A stretch of 64,000 nt of DNA from Acetomicrobium sp. UBA5826. Its GTDB lineage: Bacteria; Synergistota; Synergistia; Synergistales; Acetomicrobiaceae. The stretch is from the NCBI RefSeq assembly GCF_002433005.1, contig NZ_DJHF01000020.1:78137-142136 (forward strand), in the 5' to 3' direction. The position numbers were made by a program, and so were the translations under genes. How positions within the stretch are numbered: the stretch's first letter is position 1; the number at the start of each line of letters is the position of its first letter. Shown in pieces: positions 1 through 7,892 of the stretch. Below the pieces are notes generated by a model. It did not search any database and was not told the origin of the DNA. It saw nothing but the letters and a program-made list of their open reading frames with translations.

Positions 1-106
1 CAAAGGATTTGGCCAACCTCTCGCTGTTTCCGTTTTTTCTGGGACTCCCGAGCAAAATAACAATCTTTTTCATGATATTTTCGGCACTTGAATGCCGATA
101 GCTCAT
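1..106 (-). CDS. NADPH-dependent FMN reductase-like flavoprotein (N-terminal fragment, runs off window)
   Basis: Reading the minus strand from ATG 106 gives 35 residues including KKIVILLGSPRKNGNSERLA. This matches the first beta strand and phosphate-binding loop (GSPRKNGNS) of flavodoxin-fold NAD(P)H:FMN reductases and iron-sulfur flavoproteins. An AGGAAGGGAG ribosome site lies directly upstream of ATG 106. The internal ATG at 73 would also fit the family start but has no ribosome site. The gene is divergent from the nickel/cobalt transporter operon. The precise subfamily cannot be told from this fragment. Confidence 0.7.
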   Translation of the reverse strand, partial: MSYRHSSAENIMKKIVILLGSPRKNGNSERLAKSF

Positions 107-160
107 CTCCCTTCCTGATATTTTTACTATACATAATATTAGCACTTTTTTAGCAGTCCC

Positions 161-188
161 TTGACAAACGGACTTTCATGAGTAATAC
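161..188 (+). promoter_or_regulatory. Sigma70-type promoter of the Ni/Co transporter operon
   Basis: TTGACA at 161-166, a 16-base spacer and TAATAC at 183-188 lie about 40 bases upstream of the first transporter gene, which has an AGGAGGG ribosome site at 213-219. A nickel-responsive operator was looked for, but no convincing palindrome was found. Confidence 0.6.
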
Positions 189-229
189 TAAACTAAAGAA
201 ACGTAACACTTAAGGAGGGTTCTCTTCTT

Positions 230-1018
230 ATGAACAAAGTATTAAACAGAATATTCTTTGCGGTATTTGTAGCTTTTTGTGTCTGTCTCTCGACTTCTCC
301 TTCGTGGGCTCATTTCCAGGTAATTTTGCCTGATAAAAACGTAATTTCTCAAAACGAAAATTCTGAGTTAAACCTAAGGCTTCTTTTTACCCATCCTTTT
401 GAACAGGAAATGATGGATATGGAAAAGCCCGAAAAGTTTGGCGTTCTAATTCGTTCTGAGAATATTGATCTTATGAAACATTTAAAGGTTCGCAAAAACG
501 ATTCGGGTTTAAGATACTGGGAAGCTGTCTTCGATGTAAAGCGGCCGGGAGACCACATTTTTTATGTAGAACCCTCACCTTATTGGGAAGAGGCTGAAAA
601 CAAATATATCATCCACTATGCGAAAACCGTCGTCAATGCTTTCGGCATGGAAGAAAGTTGGCAGAAACCGCTCGGGCTCAGGGCTGAGATAGTGCCGTTG
701 ACGAGGCCTTACGGATTGTGGCCCGGCAATGTTTTTCAAGGTAAGGTTATTATGGAGGGGAAGCCCTTGGCAGGTGCCGTAGTAGAAGTGGAGTATTACA
801 ATGAAGGAAAAAAAGTTAAGGCTCCCTCAGATGTTTATGTTACACAGGTAGTGCGGACCGATGATCAGGGTGTATTTACCTATGCCATGCCCTGGGATGG
901 TTGGTGGGGTTTTGCTGCACTGGTTGATGCTCCCGAAAAAATGAAGTCTCCTGGCGGAAAAGATGCTGATATAGAGCTTGGGGCAGTTATTTGGATAAAG
1001 GCGGAGAGGGGGAACTAA
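230..1018 (+). CDS. nikK: NikK-type DUF4198 periplasmic component of Ni/Co ECF transporter
   Basis: 262 residues with a signal peptide (hydrophobic residues ~8-26, cleavage near PSWA-HF). The mature part looks like the DUF4198 family of secreted beta proteins associated with nickel uptake, ending in a carboxypeptidase-regulatory-like region (FQGKVIMEGKPLAGAVVEVE). The first mature residue is histidine, a plausible metal ligand. It is the first gene of a five-gene operon and its TAA overlaps the ATG of the next gene. In nik clusters DUF4198 proteins are known as NikK. Role in metal capture is family inference. Confidence 0.75.
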   Translation: MNKVLNRIFFAVFVAFCVCLSTSPSWAHFQVILPDKNVISQNENSELNLRLLFTHPFEQEMMDMEKPEKFGVLIRSENIDLMKHLKVRKNDSGLRYWEAVFDVKRPGDHIFYVEPSPYWEEAENKYIIHYAKTVVNAFGMEESWQKPLGLRAEIVPLTRPYGLWPGNVFQGKVIMEGKPLAGAVVEVEYYNEGKKVKAPSDVYVTQVVRTDDQGVFTYAMPWDGWWGFAALVDAPEKMKSPGGKDADIELGAVIWIKAERGN

Positions 1019-1620
1019 TGCATATCTCAGAGGGTGTACTGTCCTTATACCCTTTGACAATCGGAGCAGTTGGGGCAGTTGTCGGCATAGCGGCTGGACT
1101 GAAGAAAATGGAAATAGATGAAGTTCCTCGAGTGGGGATTGTATCTGCAGCTTTGTTCGTTTCGTCTTTAATTCATATTAATATCGGGCCAGCCAGCGTG
1201 CATCTCCTGCTTAACGGCATAGGTGGCCTTTTGTTGGGAATGAAGTTGTTTCCCGCATATCTTGTTGCGCTTTTTTTGCAGGTATTGTTGTTTCAATTCG
1301 GCGGTTTGGCGGTTCTCGGGGTTAACATCTGCACAATGGCTATTTCCGGACTTGTAGGCGGTCGTTTGGGGAGATGCGTTATAATCTCAGGAAAACCGTC
1401 CTGGCTTGGCGGGGCCGTGGCTGGAGGGATAGGGGTTGTTTTAGCCACTCTTTTTACTGCGCTTGCCTTGGCTTTTAGCGGAGAGGTTTTTTTGATAACG
1501 GCTAAATTGGTGTTGATTGCCCATATTCCTGTTGTGATTCTTGAATCCTTGATAGGTGCTTTTATCGCGTCATTTATCTACAAAATGATGCCTTCATTGT
1601 TAGGGGTGGACGAAAAATGA
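1018..1620 (+). CDS. nikM: CbiM/NikM-type substrate-binding membrane component of ECF transporter
   Basis: 200 residues starting MHISEGVLS, which matches the conserved CbiM/NikM N-terminus (MHIxxGxL). In this family His2 and the amino terminus help ligate the metal, so the start at 1018 is chosen over an in-frame ATG at 991. It is almost entirely membrane-spanning (about six to seven segments). It is the S component that sets specificity for Ni2+ or Co2+. No cobalamin genes are nearby, and the NikK/NikL-like partners favour nickel. Confidence 0.85.
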   Translation: MHISEGVLSLYPLTIGAVGAVVGIAAGLKKMEIDEVPRVGIVSAALFVSSLIHINIGPASVHLLLNGIGGLLLGMKLFPAYLVALFLQVLLFQFGGLAVLGVNICTMAISGLVGGRLGRCVIISGKPSWLGGAVAGGIGVVLATLFTALALAFSGEVFLITAKLVLIAHIPVVILESLIGAFIASFIYKMMPSLLGVDEK

Positions 1621-2249
1621 GAGTAAACAGGGCACCTTTATTCTTCGCGGTTATTCTAGCATTGTTCGTTATCGTTTATCCGGCGACCATTGCTATGGCT
1701 CATAAACTTAACGTATTTGCCTACTCAGAGGACAGCTCGATCCTTGGGGAGGCTTACTTCAACGATGGGGCACCGGCCAGAAATTGCGAGGTATTGGTCA
1801 AGGCAGAAGGGGACGGCTCTGTTGTAGGAAGAGGATGGACGGATGAAGATGGCAAGTTTTCGGTGGATATTGACCCGTCAAATAGGAAAATTGTAACTGT
1901 AGTAGTCGATGGAGGTATGGGGCATCTTGGAAGAGTAAACATAAATTTATCTTCATTTGATAATAGTACCATCATGTCTGATTCTAATTCTACAGATAAA
2001 GTTCCTATGGAGGAAGAGCAAATAGAAAACCTGGTTGCCACTTTAGACGAAAAGGAGATTGCGTCTATTGTAAAATCTGTACTTCGTAGCGAGATAGAAC
2101 CGTTGCATGCAGAAATTATACAACTCCGTAAGGAGCTCTCAAAACCGGGATTTAATCAAATCATAGGCGGCGTAGGGTACATTTTTGGCTTGGTAGGCAT
2201 TGCCCTTTGGTTTAAAAAGGGAAGCGGTGACGGGCATGATAAACGTTAG
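1617..2249 (+). CDS. nikL: NikL-like accessory component of Ni/Co ECF transporter
   Basis: 210 residues. A signal peptide or first membrane segment (residues ~8-28) is followed by an exported domain that begins HKLNVFAYSED and has a carboxypeptidase-regulatory-like fold pattern (GEAYFNDGAPARNCEVLVKA). Next come an acidic helical linker and a C-terminal membrane helix (residues ~178-200). This architecture matches the NikL/CbiL-type accessory proteins that replace NikN/CbiN in some nickel transporters. The start overlaps the nikM stop (ATGA). Confidence 0.7.
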   Translation: MRVNRAPLFFAVILALFVIVYPATIAMAHKLNVFAYSEDSSILGEAYFNDGAPARNCEVLVKAEGDGSVVGRGWTDEDGKFSVDIDPSNRKIVTVVVDGGMGHLGRVNINLSSFDNSTIMSDSNSTDKVPMEEEQIENLVATLDEKEIASIVKSVLRSEIEPLHAEIIQLRKELSKPGFNQIIGGVGYIFGLVGIALWFKKGSGDGHDKR

Positions 2250-2952
2250 TTACATCAATTATCATAGTAAGCCAAAGGGGAGTTTTTTAGAGCGTATTCC
2301 GCCTTATGTAAAGTTGCTTTTAACTTTTTCCGTAGCCGTGTGTGTGGCTCTTTTAGATTCCCTTATGGCTCAGATTTTTTTGTTGATGTATTCTATTGTC
2401 TTAGTCGGGCTTTCGGGAGTACCGGTTAAAAGGCTTTTAAAACGTTTGATGGCTGTAGATGGGTTCGTTTTAATGCTATGGTTGACTCTTCCTTTTTCTT
2501 CAGAAGAAGGAGTCACAACAGCCACACTCATAACAATTCGCATCCATGCAGCTGTATTGGCATTTATGGCACTTCTCCAGACGACTTCCATGCCTGAGAT
2601 ATTGCAGGCTTTATGTCAACTGCGTTTTCCGTCAAAATTGGTAGCTTTGCTTCATTTTACCTACAGATATATTCATGTATTGGCTGAGGAGGCTTCAAGG
2701 ATACACCGCAGCATGGCATTGAGGGGTTTTGAGCCTTCTTTGAATTTGCGAACCTTTAGAGCCTACGGATATTTAATTGGCATGTTACTATTGCGAAGTT
2801 TTGTTAGATCGCAAAGAGTTTATAATGCTATGCTGCTTAGGGGTTTTAATGGAACCTATACCTTTCTGACCTTTAAATCCAGGCTTTCACGGCCCGACTT
2901 TTTAAAGCTAGCTGTTCTTTACGCCCTTCTTGTGGGGTGTTTAATGGTATGA
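2236..2952 (+). CDS. nikQ: ECF transporter transmembrane T component (CbiQ/NikQ)
   Basis: 238 residues from ATG 2236, which overlaps the nikL stop; an upstream ATG at 2200 lies inside nikL. It has several hydrophobic helices and the CbiQ signature region RSMALRGFEP with a second copy NAMLLRGFNG. These are the two Ala-Arg-Gly coupling-helix motifs that contact the ATPase. It forms the permease scaffold of the energising module together with the downstream ATPase. Confidence 0.85.
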   Translation: MINVSYINYHSKPKGSFLERIPPYVKLLLTFSVAVCVALLDSLMAQIFLLMYSIVLVGLSGVPVKRLLKRLMAVDGFVLMLWLTLPFSSEEGVTTATLITIRIHAAVLAFMALLQTTSMPEILQALCQLRFPSKLVALLHFTYRYIHVLAEEASRIHRSMALRGFEPSLNLRTFRAYGYLIGMLLLRSFVRSQRVYNAMLLRGFNGTYTFLTFKSRLSRPDFLKLAVLYALLVGCLMV

Positions 2953-3626
2953 AGCCGTTGTTAGTTGTAAAAGATCTTACCTTTGCTTATCCGGGCAAAC
3001 CTCCGATTTTTAGTGGACTTAACTTCGAAATTTATGAAAAGGAAAAAGTGTGTATTATTGGCAAAAATGGGGTCGGCAAGACGACATTTTTTTATGCGAT
3101 CATGGGTTTGCTCGGACAACTCCAGGGAGAAATTATTTTTGATGGCAAAAGCATTCGGACTAAGGAAGATCTGCGATATTTACGCCAAAAAGTCGGTTTT
3201 CTCTTTCAAGATCCCGAGGACCAACTTTTTTGCCCCACTTTGCTCGATGATGTGCTCTTTGGCCCATTGAATATGGGGCTTAGCAGGGAAGAGGCTACGG
3301 ATAGGGCATGGAGCGTTTTGAAGGAACTTAAAATAGAGGATCTTGCCCATAATCCCCCGTACACGCTTTCGGGAGGGCAAAAAAGGCTAGGTGCTCTGGC
3401 GGCGATTCTTGCTATGGATCCGCAACTTCTTTTACTCGATGAACCTTCAAGCGGTCTCGACGAAGAGGCTGCTAACAATCTATCGGGAATTTTAACTCAT
3501 CTTGATAAAACCATTATTATGGCTTCCCACGATACGGATTTTGCGGAGGAAGTTGCAGGCCCCTGGTATGAATTGTCATCGGGAAATTTAAGACTATTAC
3601 ACGGAAAGACCCGTGTAGGTATCTGA
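2949..3626 (+). CDS. nikO: ECF transporter ATPase (CbiO/NikO)
   Basis: 225 residues. Walker A GKNGVGKTT, Q-loop FQDPEDQLF, signature LSGGQKR, Walker B LLLLDEPSSGLD and switch histidine MASHD are all present and in order. FQDPxxQ is typical of CbiO/EcfA. The start at 2949 overlaps the nikQ stop (ATGA); an in-frame GTG at 2937 is less likely. It energises Ni/Co uptake and closes the operon. Confidence 0.9.
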   Translation: MKPLLVVKDLTFAYPGKPPIFSGLNFEIYEKEKVCIIGKNGVGKTTFFYAIMGLLGQLQGEIIFDGKSIRTKEDLRYLRQKVGFLFQDPEDQLFCPTLLDDVLFGPLNMGLSREEATDRAWSVLKELKIEDLAHNPPYTLSGGQKRLGALAAILAMDPQLLLLDEPSSGLDEEAANNLSGILTHLDKTIIMASHDTDFAEEVAGPWYELSSGNLRLLHGKTRVGI

Positions 3627-3938
3627 GAGATCGCTTCTCAAGTTTTCGACAATAAAATCTAACGTTGTTTTTTTGAAAAAGAGTCAAATTCACTCCAAAA
3701 ATTTCACAAATAAATTACGTACAATTTATATATACTGAAAAATTTTTCCTGTTGTAGTATCATTAAACAGCACCCTCGAGTAGTAGGCAACAGTTCATTT
3801 AGCTATTGGACCACTAAAAACCGTATGAACTGTATATAAAGCCGATGTTTTTAGTTGACATCATGGAAATGCCGGGAAGAATAACGCAAATAGAGCCAAT
3901 AACTACTTGCCATAACTTGGAAGGTGTGGTATTTATTA
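3627..3938. other. 312-base intergenic region with a 9-bp inverted repeat and a weak promoter candidate
   Basis: No credible gene is seen. The stretch is AT-rich. It contains ACAGTTCAT (3790-3798) and its exact complement ATGAACTGT (3825-3833), with TTAG/CTAA able to pair inside the loop. A TTGACA at 3855-3860 with a poor -10 (AGAATA, 3878-3883) could drive the small secreted protein at 3939. A 5-bp TGAGA/TCTCA hairpin just after nikO is too weak to call a terminator. Confidence 0.4.
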
Positions 3939-4397
3939 ATGGACGATGCGACTAAAAAGCCTTTAATATTTATTCTTGCAGTCGCTATATTGTTAGTCCC
4001 CTCCTTTGTCGTTACGGTTCGTAGCGACATGATTTCTGGTGCAATAGAGATTACTAATATCATAGTATGTGAGGATTTAACCAGTGATCTCGTGCCCGTT
4101 AATGTAGTTTCGAGTTCTTCCGGTTTTTCCTATGGTATAACGCAAGTGTGTGTCGCCTTTACCTACCGGGGCAGCAGTTACTTCGATTCTTGTGTTGAAT
4201 GGTATTACGAGGGTGATTTGATTCATAACGAGAGTGTTTATTTAGATGGAGAAGGGGTGAAGGTTTTTTATTTACTGCGCGACGATGGTACTCCCTTAAA
4301 AAAAGGATTGTATGAATTTTATATAACTTGCAAAGGCGTGCGATTAGCTGATATTTCCTTTTCGATAGGAGGTTCTGAGAGTGAAATTATTTCTTGA
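3939..4397 (+). CDS. Hypothetical secreted or membrane-anchored protein
   Basis: 152 residues, not recognised. A hydrophobic segment at residues ~8-26 follows a lysine pair, so it is a signal peptide or anchor. The remainder looks like a beta-rich extracytoplasmic domain (alternating pattern, WYYEGDLIHNESVYLDGEG, a CKG near the end) resembling the sandwich domains of secreted proteins of the DUF2914 type, but this is weak. ATG 3939 is chosen with GGAAGGTG about 12 bases upstream; GTG 3924 is possible. The last 17 bases overlap the transaldolase gene. Confidence 0.55.
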   Translation: MDDATKKPLIFILAVAILLVPSFVVTVRSDMISGAIEITNIIVCEDLTSDLVPVNVVSSSSGFSYGITQVCVAFTYRGSSYFDSCVEWYYEGDLIHNESVYLDGEGVKVFYLLRDDGTPLKKGLYEFYITCKGVRLADISFSIGGSESEIIS

Positions 4398-5040
4398 CAC
4401 TGCAAATATCAACGAGATTGAAAAAGGTCTTGAATGGGGGGTCATCAGAGGTGTTACCACAAATCCCTCTTTAGTTGCGAAAGAGGGTTCAATTTCCTTT
4501 CGTCAACATGTGAAGAAGATAGCGGAGATTGTTAAAGGTCCCGTTAGTGCCGAGGTAATATCGATGGATACCGAAGAAATGATTGCAGAGGCAAGATCGT
4601 TGAGTTCTTTGGATCCAAATATCGTGGTTAAGATCCCTATGATACAAAACGGGATAGCAGCTACTAAAAAGCTATCTTCAGAGGGAATTCCAGTAAACGT
4701 CACGTTGGTTTTTTCGCCTCAACAGGCTTTGCTTGCAGCCTTGGCGGGAGCTGCCTATGTTAGCCCCTTTGTCGGTCGGCTTGATGATATTGGTGAGGAT
4801 GGAATCGGGTTGGTTCGAGATATAGCGCAGATTTTTTCGATCCATAACATAAAAACTGAAATTATTGCAGCGAGCATCAGACATTCGAGACATGTTTTTG
4901 ATGCAGTCGTTGCGGGAGCACATGTTGTTACGCTCCCCTTTAACGTTTTGGAGCAAATGTTTAATCATCCTTTGACGGATAAGGGTTTAAAAAAGTTTTT
5001 AGCTGATTGGGAGGTATACGTTAAGCATCATGGGTACTAA
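4381..5040 (+). CDS. fsa: Transaldolase / fructose-6-phosphate aldolase family protein (TalC type)
   Basis: 219 residues, the usual length of the short class-I transaldolase family. MKLFLDTANINEI, GVTTNPSLVAKEG and the Schiff-base lysine region NIVVKIPM are canonical. It starts with GTG 4381 behind AGGAGG. Members either transfer dihydroxyacetone units in the pentose phosphate pathway or cleave fructose-6-phosphate, and sequence alone does not settle this. No other transaldolase is present in the window. Its end overlaps rho by 11 bases. Confidence 0.88.
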   Translation: MKLFLDTANINEIEKGLEWGVIRGVTTNPSLVAKEGSISFRQHVKKIAEIVKGPVSAEVISMDTEEMIAEARSLSSLDPNIVVKIPMIQNGIAATKKLSSEGIPVNVTLVFSPQQALLAALAGAAYVSPFVGRLDDIGEDGIGLVRDIAQIFSIHNIKTEIIAASIRHSRHVFDAVVAGAHVVTLPFNVLEQMFNHPLTDKGLKKFLADWEVYVKHHGY

Positions 5041-6373
5041 TGCCATTGAAGATCAAGCAACGGAAAGCACCAAAAAAATAGCGGTTGAGGAAGAACAGGA
5101 AGTGGCAACCGTAGTTCCGCGCCCCAGATACACCTTCAGGGAATTGATTAAGGCCACAATCCAGGATCTACGCCAGATAGCCAGAGAAATTTCCGTTCCT
5201 TCTGTTACAACTTTAAGGCGTAAGGATGATTTGGTTGTTGCTATTTTAGCTAGGCAGGCTGATAAACTTGGATTGCGTTTTAGCGGGGGAACGTTGGAAA
5301 TTCTGCCCGAGGGATACGGTTTCTTGAGACCTTCAGGGCTGCTGCCCAGTGATCACGATATATACGTTTCTGTGTCTCAAATCAGGCGATTCGATCTGCG
5401 TAATGGCGATGTGGTTTGGGGAATGGTTAGGCCCCCGAAGGATCAGGAGCATTACGATGCTTTGCTGCGGGTCGAGATGGTAAATTTCTCCGATCCCGAG
5501 ATGGCTAGGCAGAGGCCCCATTTCGAACGTCTCACGCCGATATTTCCGAATGAAAAGCTTAAATTAGAAACAAGATCGGACATATTGTCAACTCGTTTAA
5601 TCGACCTCTTTGCCCCTATGGGGAAGGGGCAAAGGGCTTTGATAGTATCTCCCCCAAAAGCCGGCAAGACTACACTTCTGAAGGAGATCGCCAATGCCGT
5701 TACTGCAAATAACCCCGAAGCCATACTGATGGTGCTGCTTATAGATGAAAGACCTGAGGAAGTCACAGATATGCAACGCTCCGTTGATGGGGAGATTATC
5801 GCATCTACCTTTGACAGGCCGGCCGAAGAACACATAAGAGTGGCTAATTTGGCCATCGAAAAGGCTAAGCGTCTGGTCGAAGTTCATAGGGATGTTGTTT
5901 TATTGCTTGATTCCATTACTCGTCTTGCTCGAGCGTCTAATTTGATCGTTCCGCCATCGGGCAGGACTCTGTCCGGAGGTATGGACCCCGTCGCGTTATA
6001 TTTTCCAAAGAAGTTCTTTGGTGCTGCCAGAAACATCGAAGAAGGCGGAAGCCTTACTATAGTGGGTACGGCTTTAGTGGACACCGGAAGCAGGATGGAT
6101 GACGTGATATACGAGGAGTTCAAGGGCACTGGAAATATGGAAATTCATCTGTCTCGAAAGTTGGCCGAGCAAAGGATCTTCCCTGCTATGGACCTTCTCA
6201 GATCTGGCACCAGAAGGGAAGAGTTGCTCTTAAGTCAAGAGGAAATGACTAAGATATGGACTCTGAGGAGGAGAATAGCGAACCTCGACGAAGCTGAGGT
6301 CTTGAATTTGATACTGGAAAAACTAAGGCAAACATCCTCAAATAAGGAATTTTTGATGACTATCAAGGTTTAA
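5030..6373 (+). CDS. rho: Transcription termination factor Rho
   Basis: 447 residues. The N-terminal Rho_N helical domain (residues ~33-78) is followed by the OB-fold RNA-binding domain (LEILPEGYGFLRP, ~88-155) and the RecA-like hexameric ATPase. Walker A is SPPKAGKT (207-214), then LIDERPEEVTDM and Walker B VVLLLDSITRLAR. It unwinds RNA and releases RNA polymerase. The short 10-bp overlap with the transaldolase gene indicates co-translation. Confidence 0.97.
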   Translation: MGTNAIEDQATESTKKIAVEEEQEVATVVPRPRYTFRELIKATIQDLRQIAREISVPSVTTLRRKDDLVVAILARQADKLGLRFSGGTLEILPEGYGFLRPSGLLPSDHDIYVSVSQIRRFDLRNGDVVWGMVRPPKDQEHYDALLRVEMVNFSDPEMARQRPHFERLTPIFPNEKLKLETRSDILSTRLIDLFAPMGKGQRALIVSPPKAGKTTLLKEIANAVTANNPEAILMVLLIDERPEEVTDMQRSVDGEIIASTFDRPAEEHIRVANLAIEKAKRLVEVHRDVVLLLDSITRLARASNLIVPPSGRTLSGGMDPVALYFPKKFFGAARNIEEGGSLTIVGTALVDTGSRMDDVIYEEFKGTGNMEIHLSRKLAEQRIFPAMDLLRSGTRREELLLSQEEMTKIWTLRRRIANLDEAEVLNLILEKLRQTSSNKEFLMTIKV

Positions 6374-6467
6374 TATCAAAATTACGGTTGCATCCTTTTC
6401 GTTTTTCAGGTAATTTTAACCCTGGAGTTAAATCAATACCGTAGCCTAGGTTTTAGGAGGGGGAGAG

Positions 6468-7892
6468 ATGTCCGGGCACGATCCTGTTAATGGTAAGTCC
6501 TTTAAGAAAAGGTTGGATTTTCTCGTATTTGTTGCGTTAATGATTTCCGCTACGGTATTTATAGCCGCAGCTGCCCTTCAAAGGTCAAAAGTAGAAGCAC
6601 TGGAAAGCTTAGGTTTTTTGGAAGTAAAAGAATTTGGCTTGCCTGGGTACTTGATCGTTGATGTAACGGACCTCCTTATCCCCGATGGAGATATGGGTGC
6701 CATAGGTCCTTTGCCAGACGGTTCCGGGGCAATAATGTTTAAGGAACTAACTTTGAACAACGCAGACTCGCAAGAAAAAGAGCCGGGAAATGATGTCCAG
6801 GAAAAACTAAACAAGTTGCAAGAAGAGTACTTTAACGGGCAGGATACTGCTCTCCAAGCTGGAAACGATAAGAGTAGCGGTGAGATAATTCTCGAAGAGG
6901 TAACGCCCGATTATCGGGTACATGAAGTTCAACAGGGCGAAACCTTGGCCGGTATAGTCAAAATATACACGGAGTACGGAATTTCGATTGAAGATATCGC
7001 CAAGGCCAATCAAATTAGCAACATACACAAGTTGAATGTCGGCGATATTCTCTTAATCCCAACATCTAAGGACAATGTCGACGTCGTTTTGAAAGAGCTG
7101 TTAAAAAGGCGCGCTAAAGCCGAAGAAGAAGCAAAGTCCGCCCCAAAGGTAGAAACCCGTACTTATACAGTCCAAGAAGGGGACAGCCTCTGGACGATAG
7201 CAAATAAAGTGAATTTGGATATCAATACTTTATTTGGTTGTAATGATCTGAAGAATCCTGACTTACTGAAACCAGGCAGCAAATTAAGGATCCCCAACCA
7301 GGACGGTATATTTTACAAGGTAAACAAGGGAGATACTATAAGCTCTATTGCAAAAAAATACGGAATTTACATTGAGGCAATTGCGGCTGCGAATTCAATT
7401 GATACTGATGCAGTCTTGATAGCCGGAAGCGAAATCTTCTTGCCGGGAGCAAAGGATCTGAGCAGTTTTACAAGCGGGACTTCTAGGGCCGATGGAAACA
7501 GCGGTTCTATAGGATTTAGATGGCCCGTAAGAGGACGACTTACGAGCCGATTCGGATATAGGCGAGATCCCTTTTCGGGTCGTAAAGATCTTCATACGGG
7601 TTTGGATATTGCCGCCCCTAGGGGTACTCGCATAGCTGCTGCAGCGGCGGGTCGTGTTGTTCACGCCGGATGGATGGGGGGATATGGCCGCACAGTCGTA
7701 ATAGATCATGGTCGAGGATATAGGACATTATACGGCCACTGCAACAGCATTTCGGTAAAGAGAGGTCAGAGGGTTAGCGCAGGTCAGGTAATTGCGACTG
7801 TGGGAGCGACTGGCAGGGCTACGGGATCACATCTACATTTTGAAGTCAGAAAAAATAATTCTCCCGTCAATCCTTTGAAGTACTTGAGGTGA
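6468..7892 (+). CDS. LysM-containing M23 murein endopeptidase
   Basis: 474 residues with one N-terminal membrane helix (~17-36) or uncleaved signal. Three LysM domains follow at ~150-199, 231-276 and 282-327, each with the QGET/EGDS/KGDT opening. A C-terminal M23 (LytM/NlpD-like) peptidase spans ~372-472. The zinc ligands HTGLD (H376, D380) and HLHFEV are intact, so this should be an active peptidase rather than only an activator. It acts in the periplasm on peptidoglycan cross-links, perhaps in division or growth. The GGAGGGGG ribosome site is strong. The stop overlaps the next gene. Confidence 0.9.
   Translation: MSGHDPVNGKSFKKRLDFLVFVALMISATVFIAAAALQRSKVEALESLGFLEVKEFGLPGYLIVDVTDLLIPDGDMGAIGPLPDGSGAIMFKELTLNNADSQEKEPGNDVQEKLNKLQEEYFNGQDTALQAGNDKSSGEIILEEVTPDYRVHEVQQGETLAGIVKIYTEYGISIEDIAKANQISNIHKLNVGDILLIPTSKDNVDVVLKELLKRRAKAEEEAKSAPKVETRTYTVQEGDSLWTIANKVNLDINTLFGCNDLKNPDLLKPGSKLRIPNQDGIFYKVNKGDTISSIAKKYGIYIEAIAAANSIDTDAVLIAGSEIFLPGAKDLSSFTSGTSRADGNSGSIGFRWPVRGRLTSRFGYRRDPFSGRKDLHTGLDIAAPRGTRIAAAAAGRVVHAGWMGGYGRTVVIDHGRGYRTLYGHCNSISVKRGQRVSAGQVIATVGATGRATGSHLHFEVRKNNSPVNPLKYLR

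Noticed and set aside
128..138. ACTATACATAA is shared between the region before nikK and the region before the phosphorylase gene (61338-61348)
   Set aside because: An 11-base match is expected by chance many times in a 64-kb AT-rich window.
203..209. GTAACAC upstream of the nickel transporter operon, resembling a NikR half-site
   Set aside because: No matching GTGTTAC half-site lies at the expected 13-14-base distance, so the operator is not supported.
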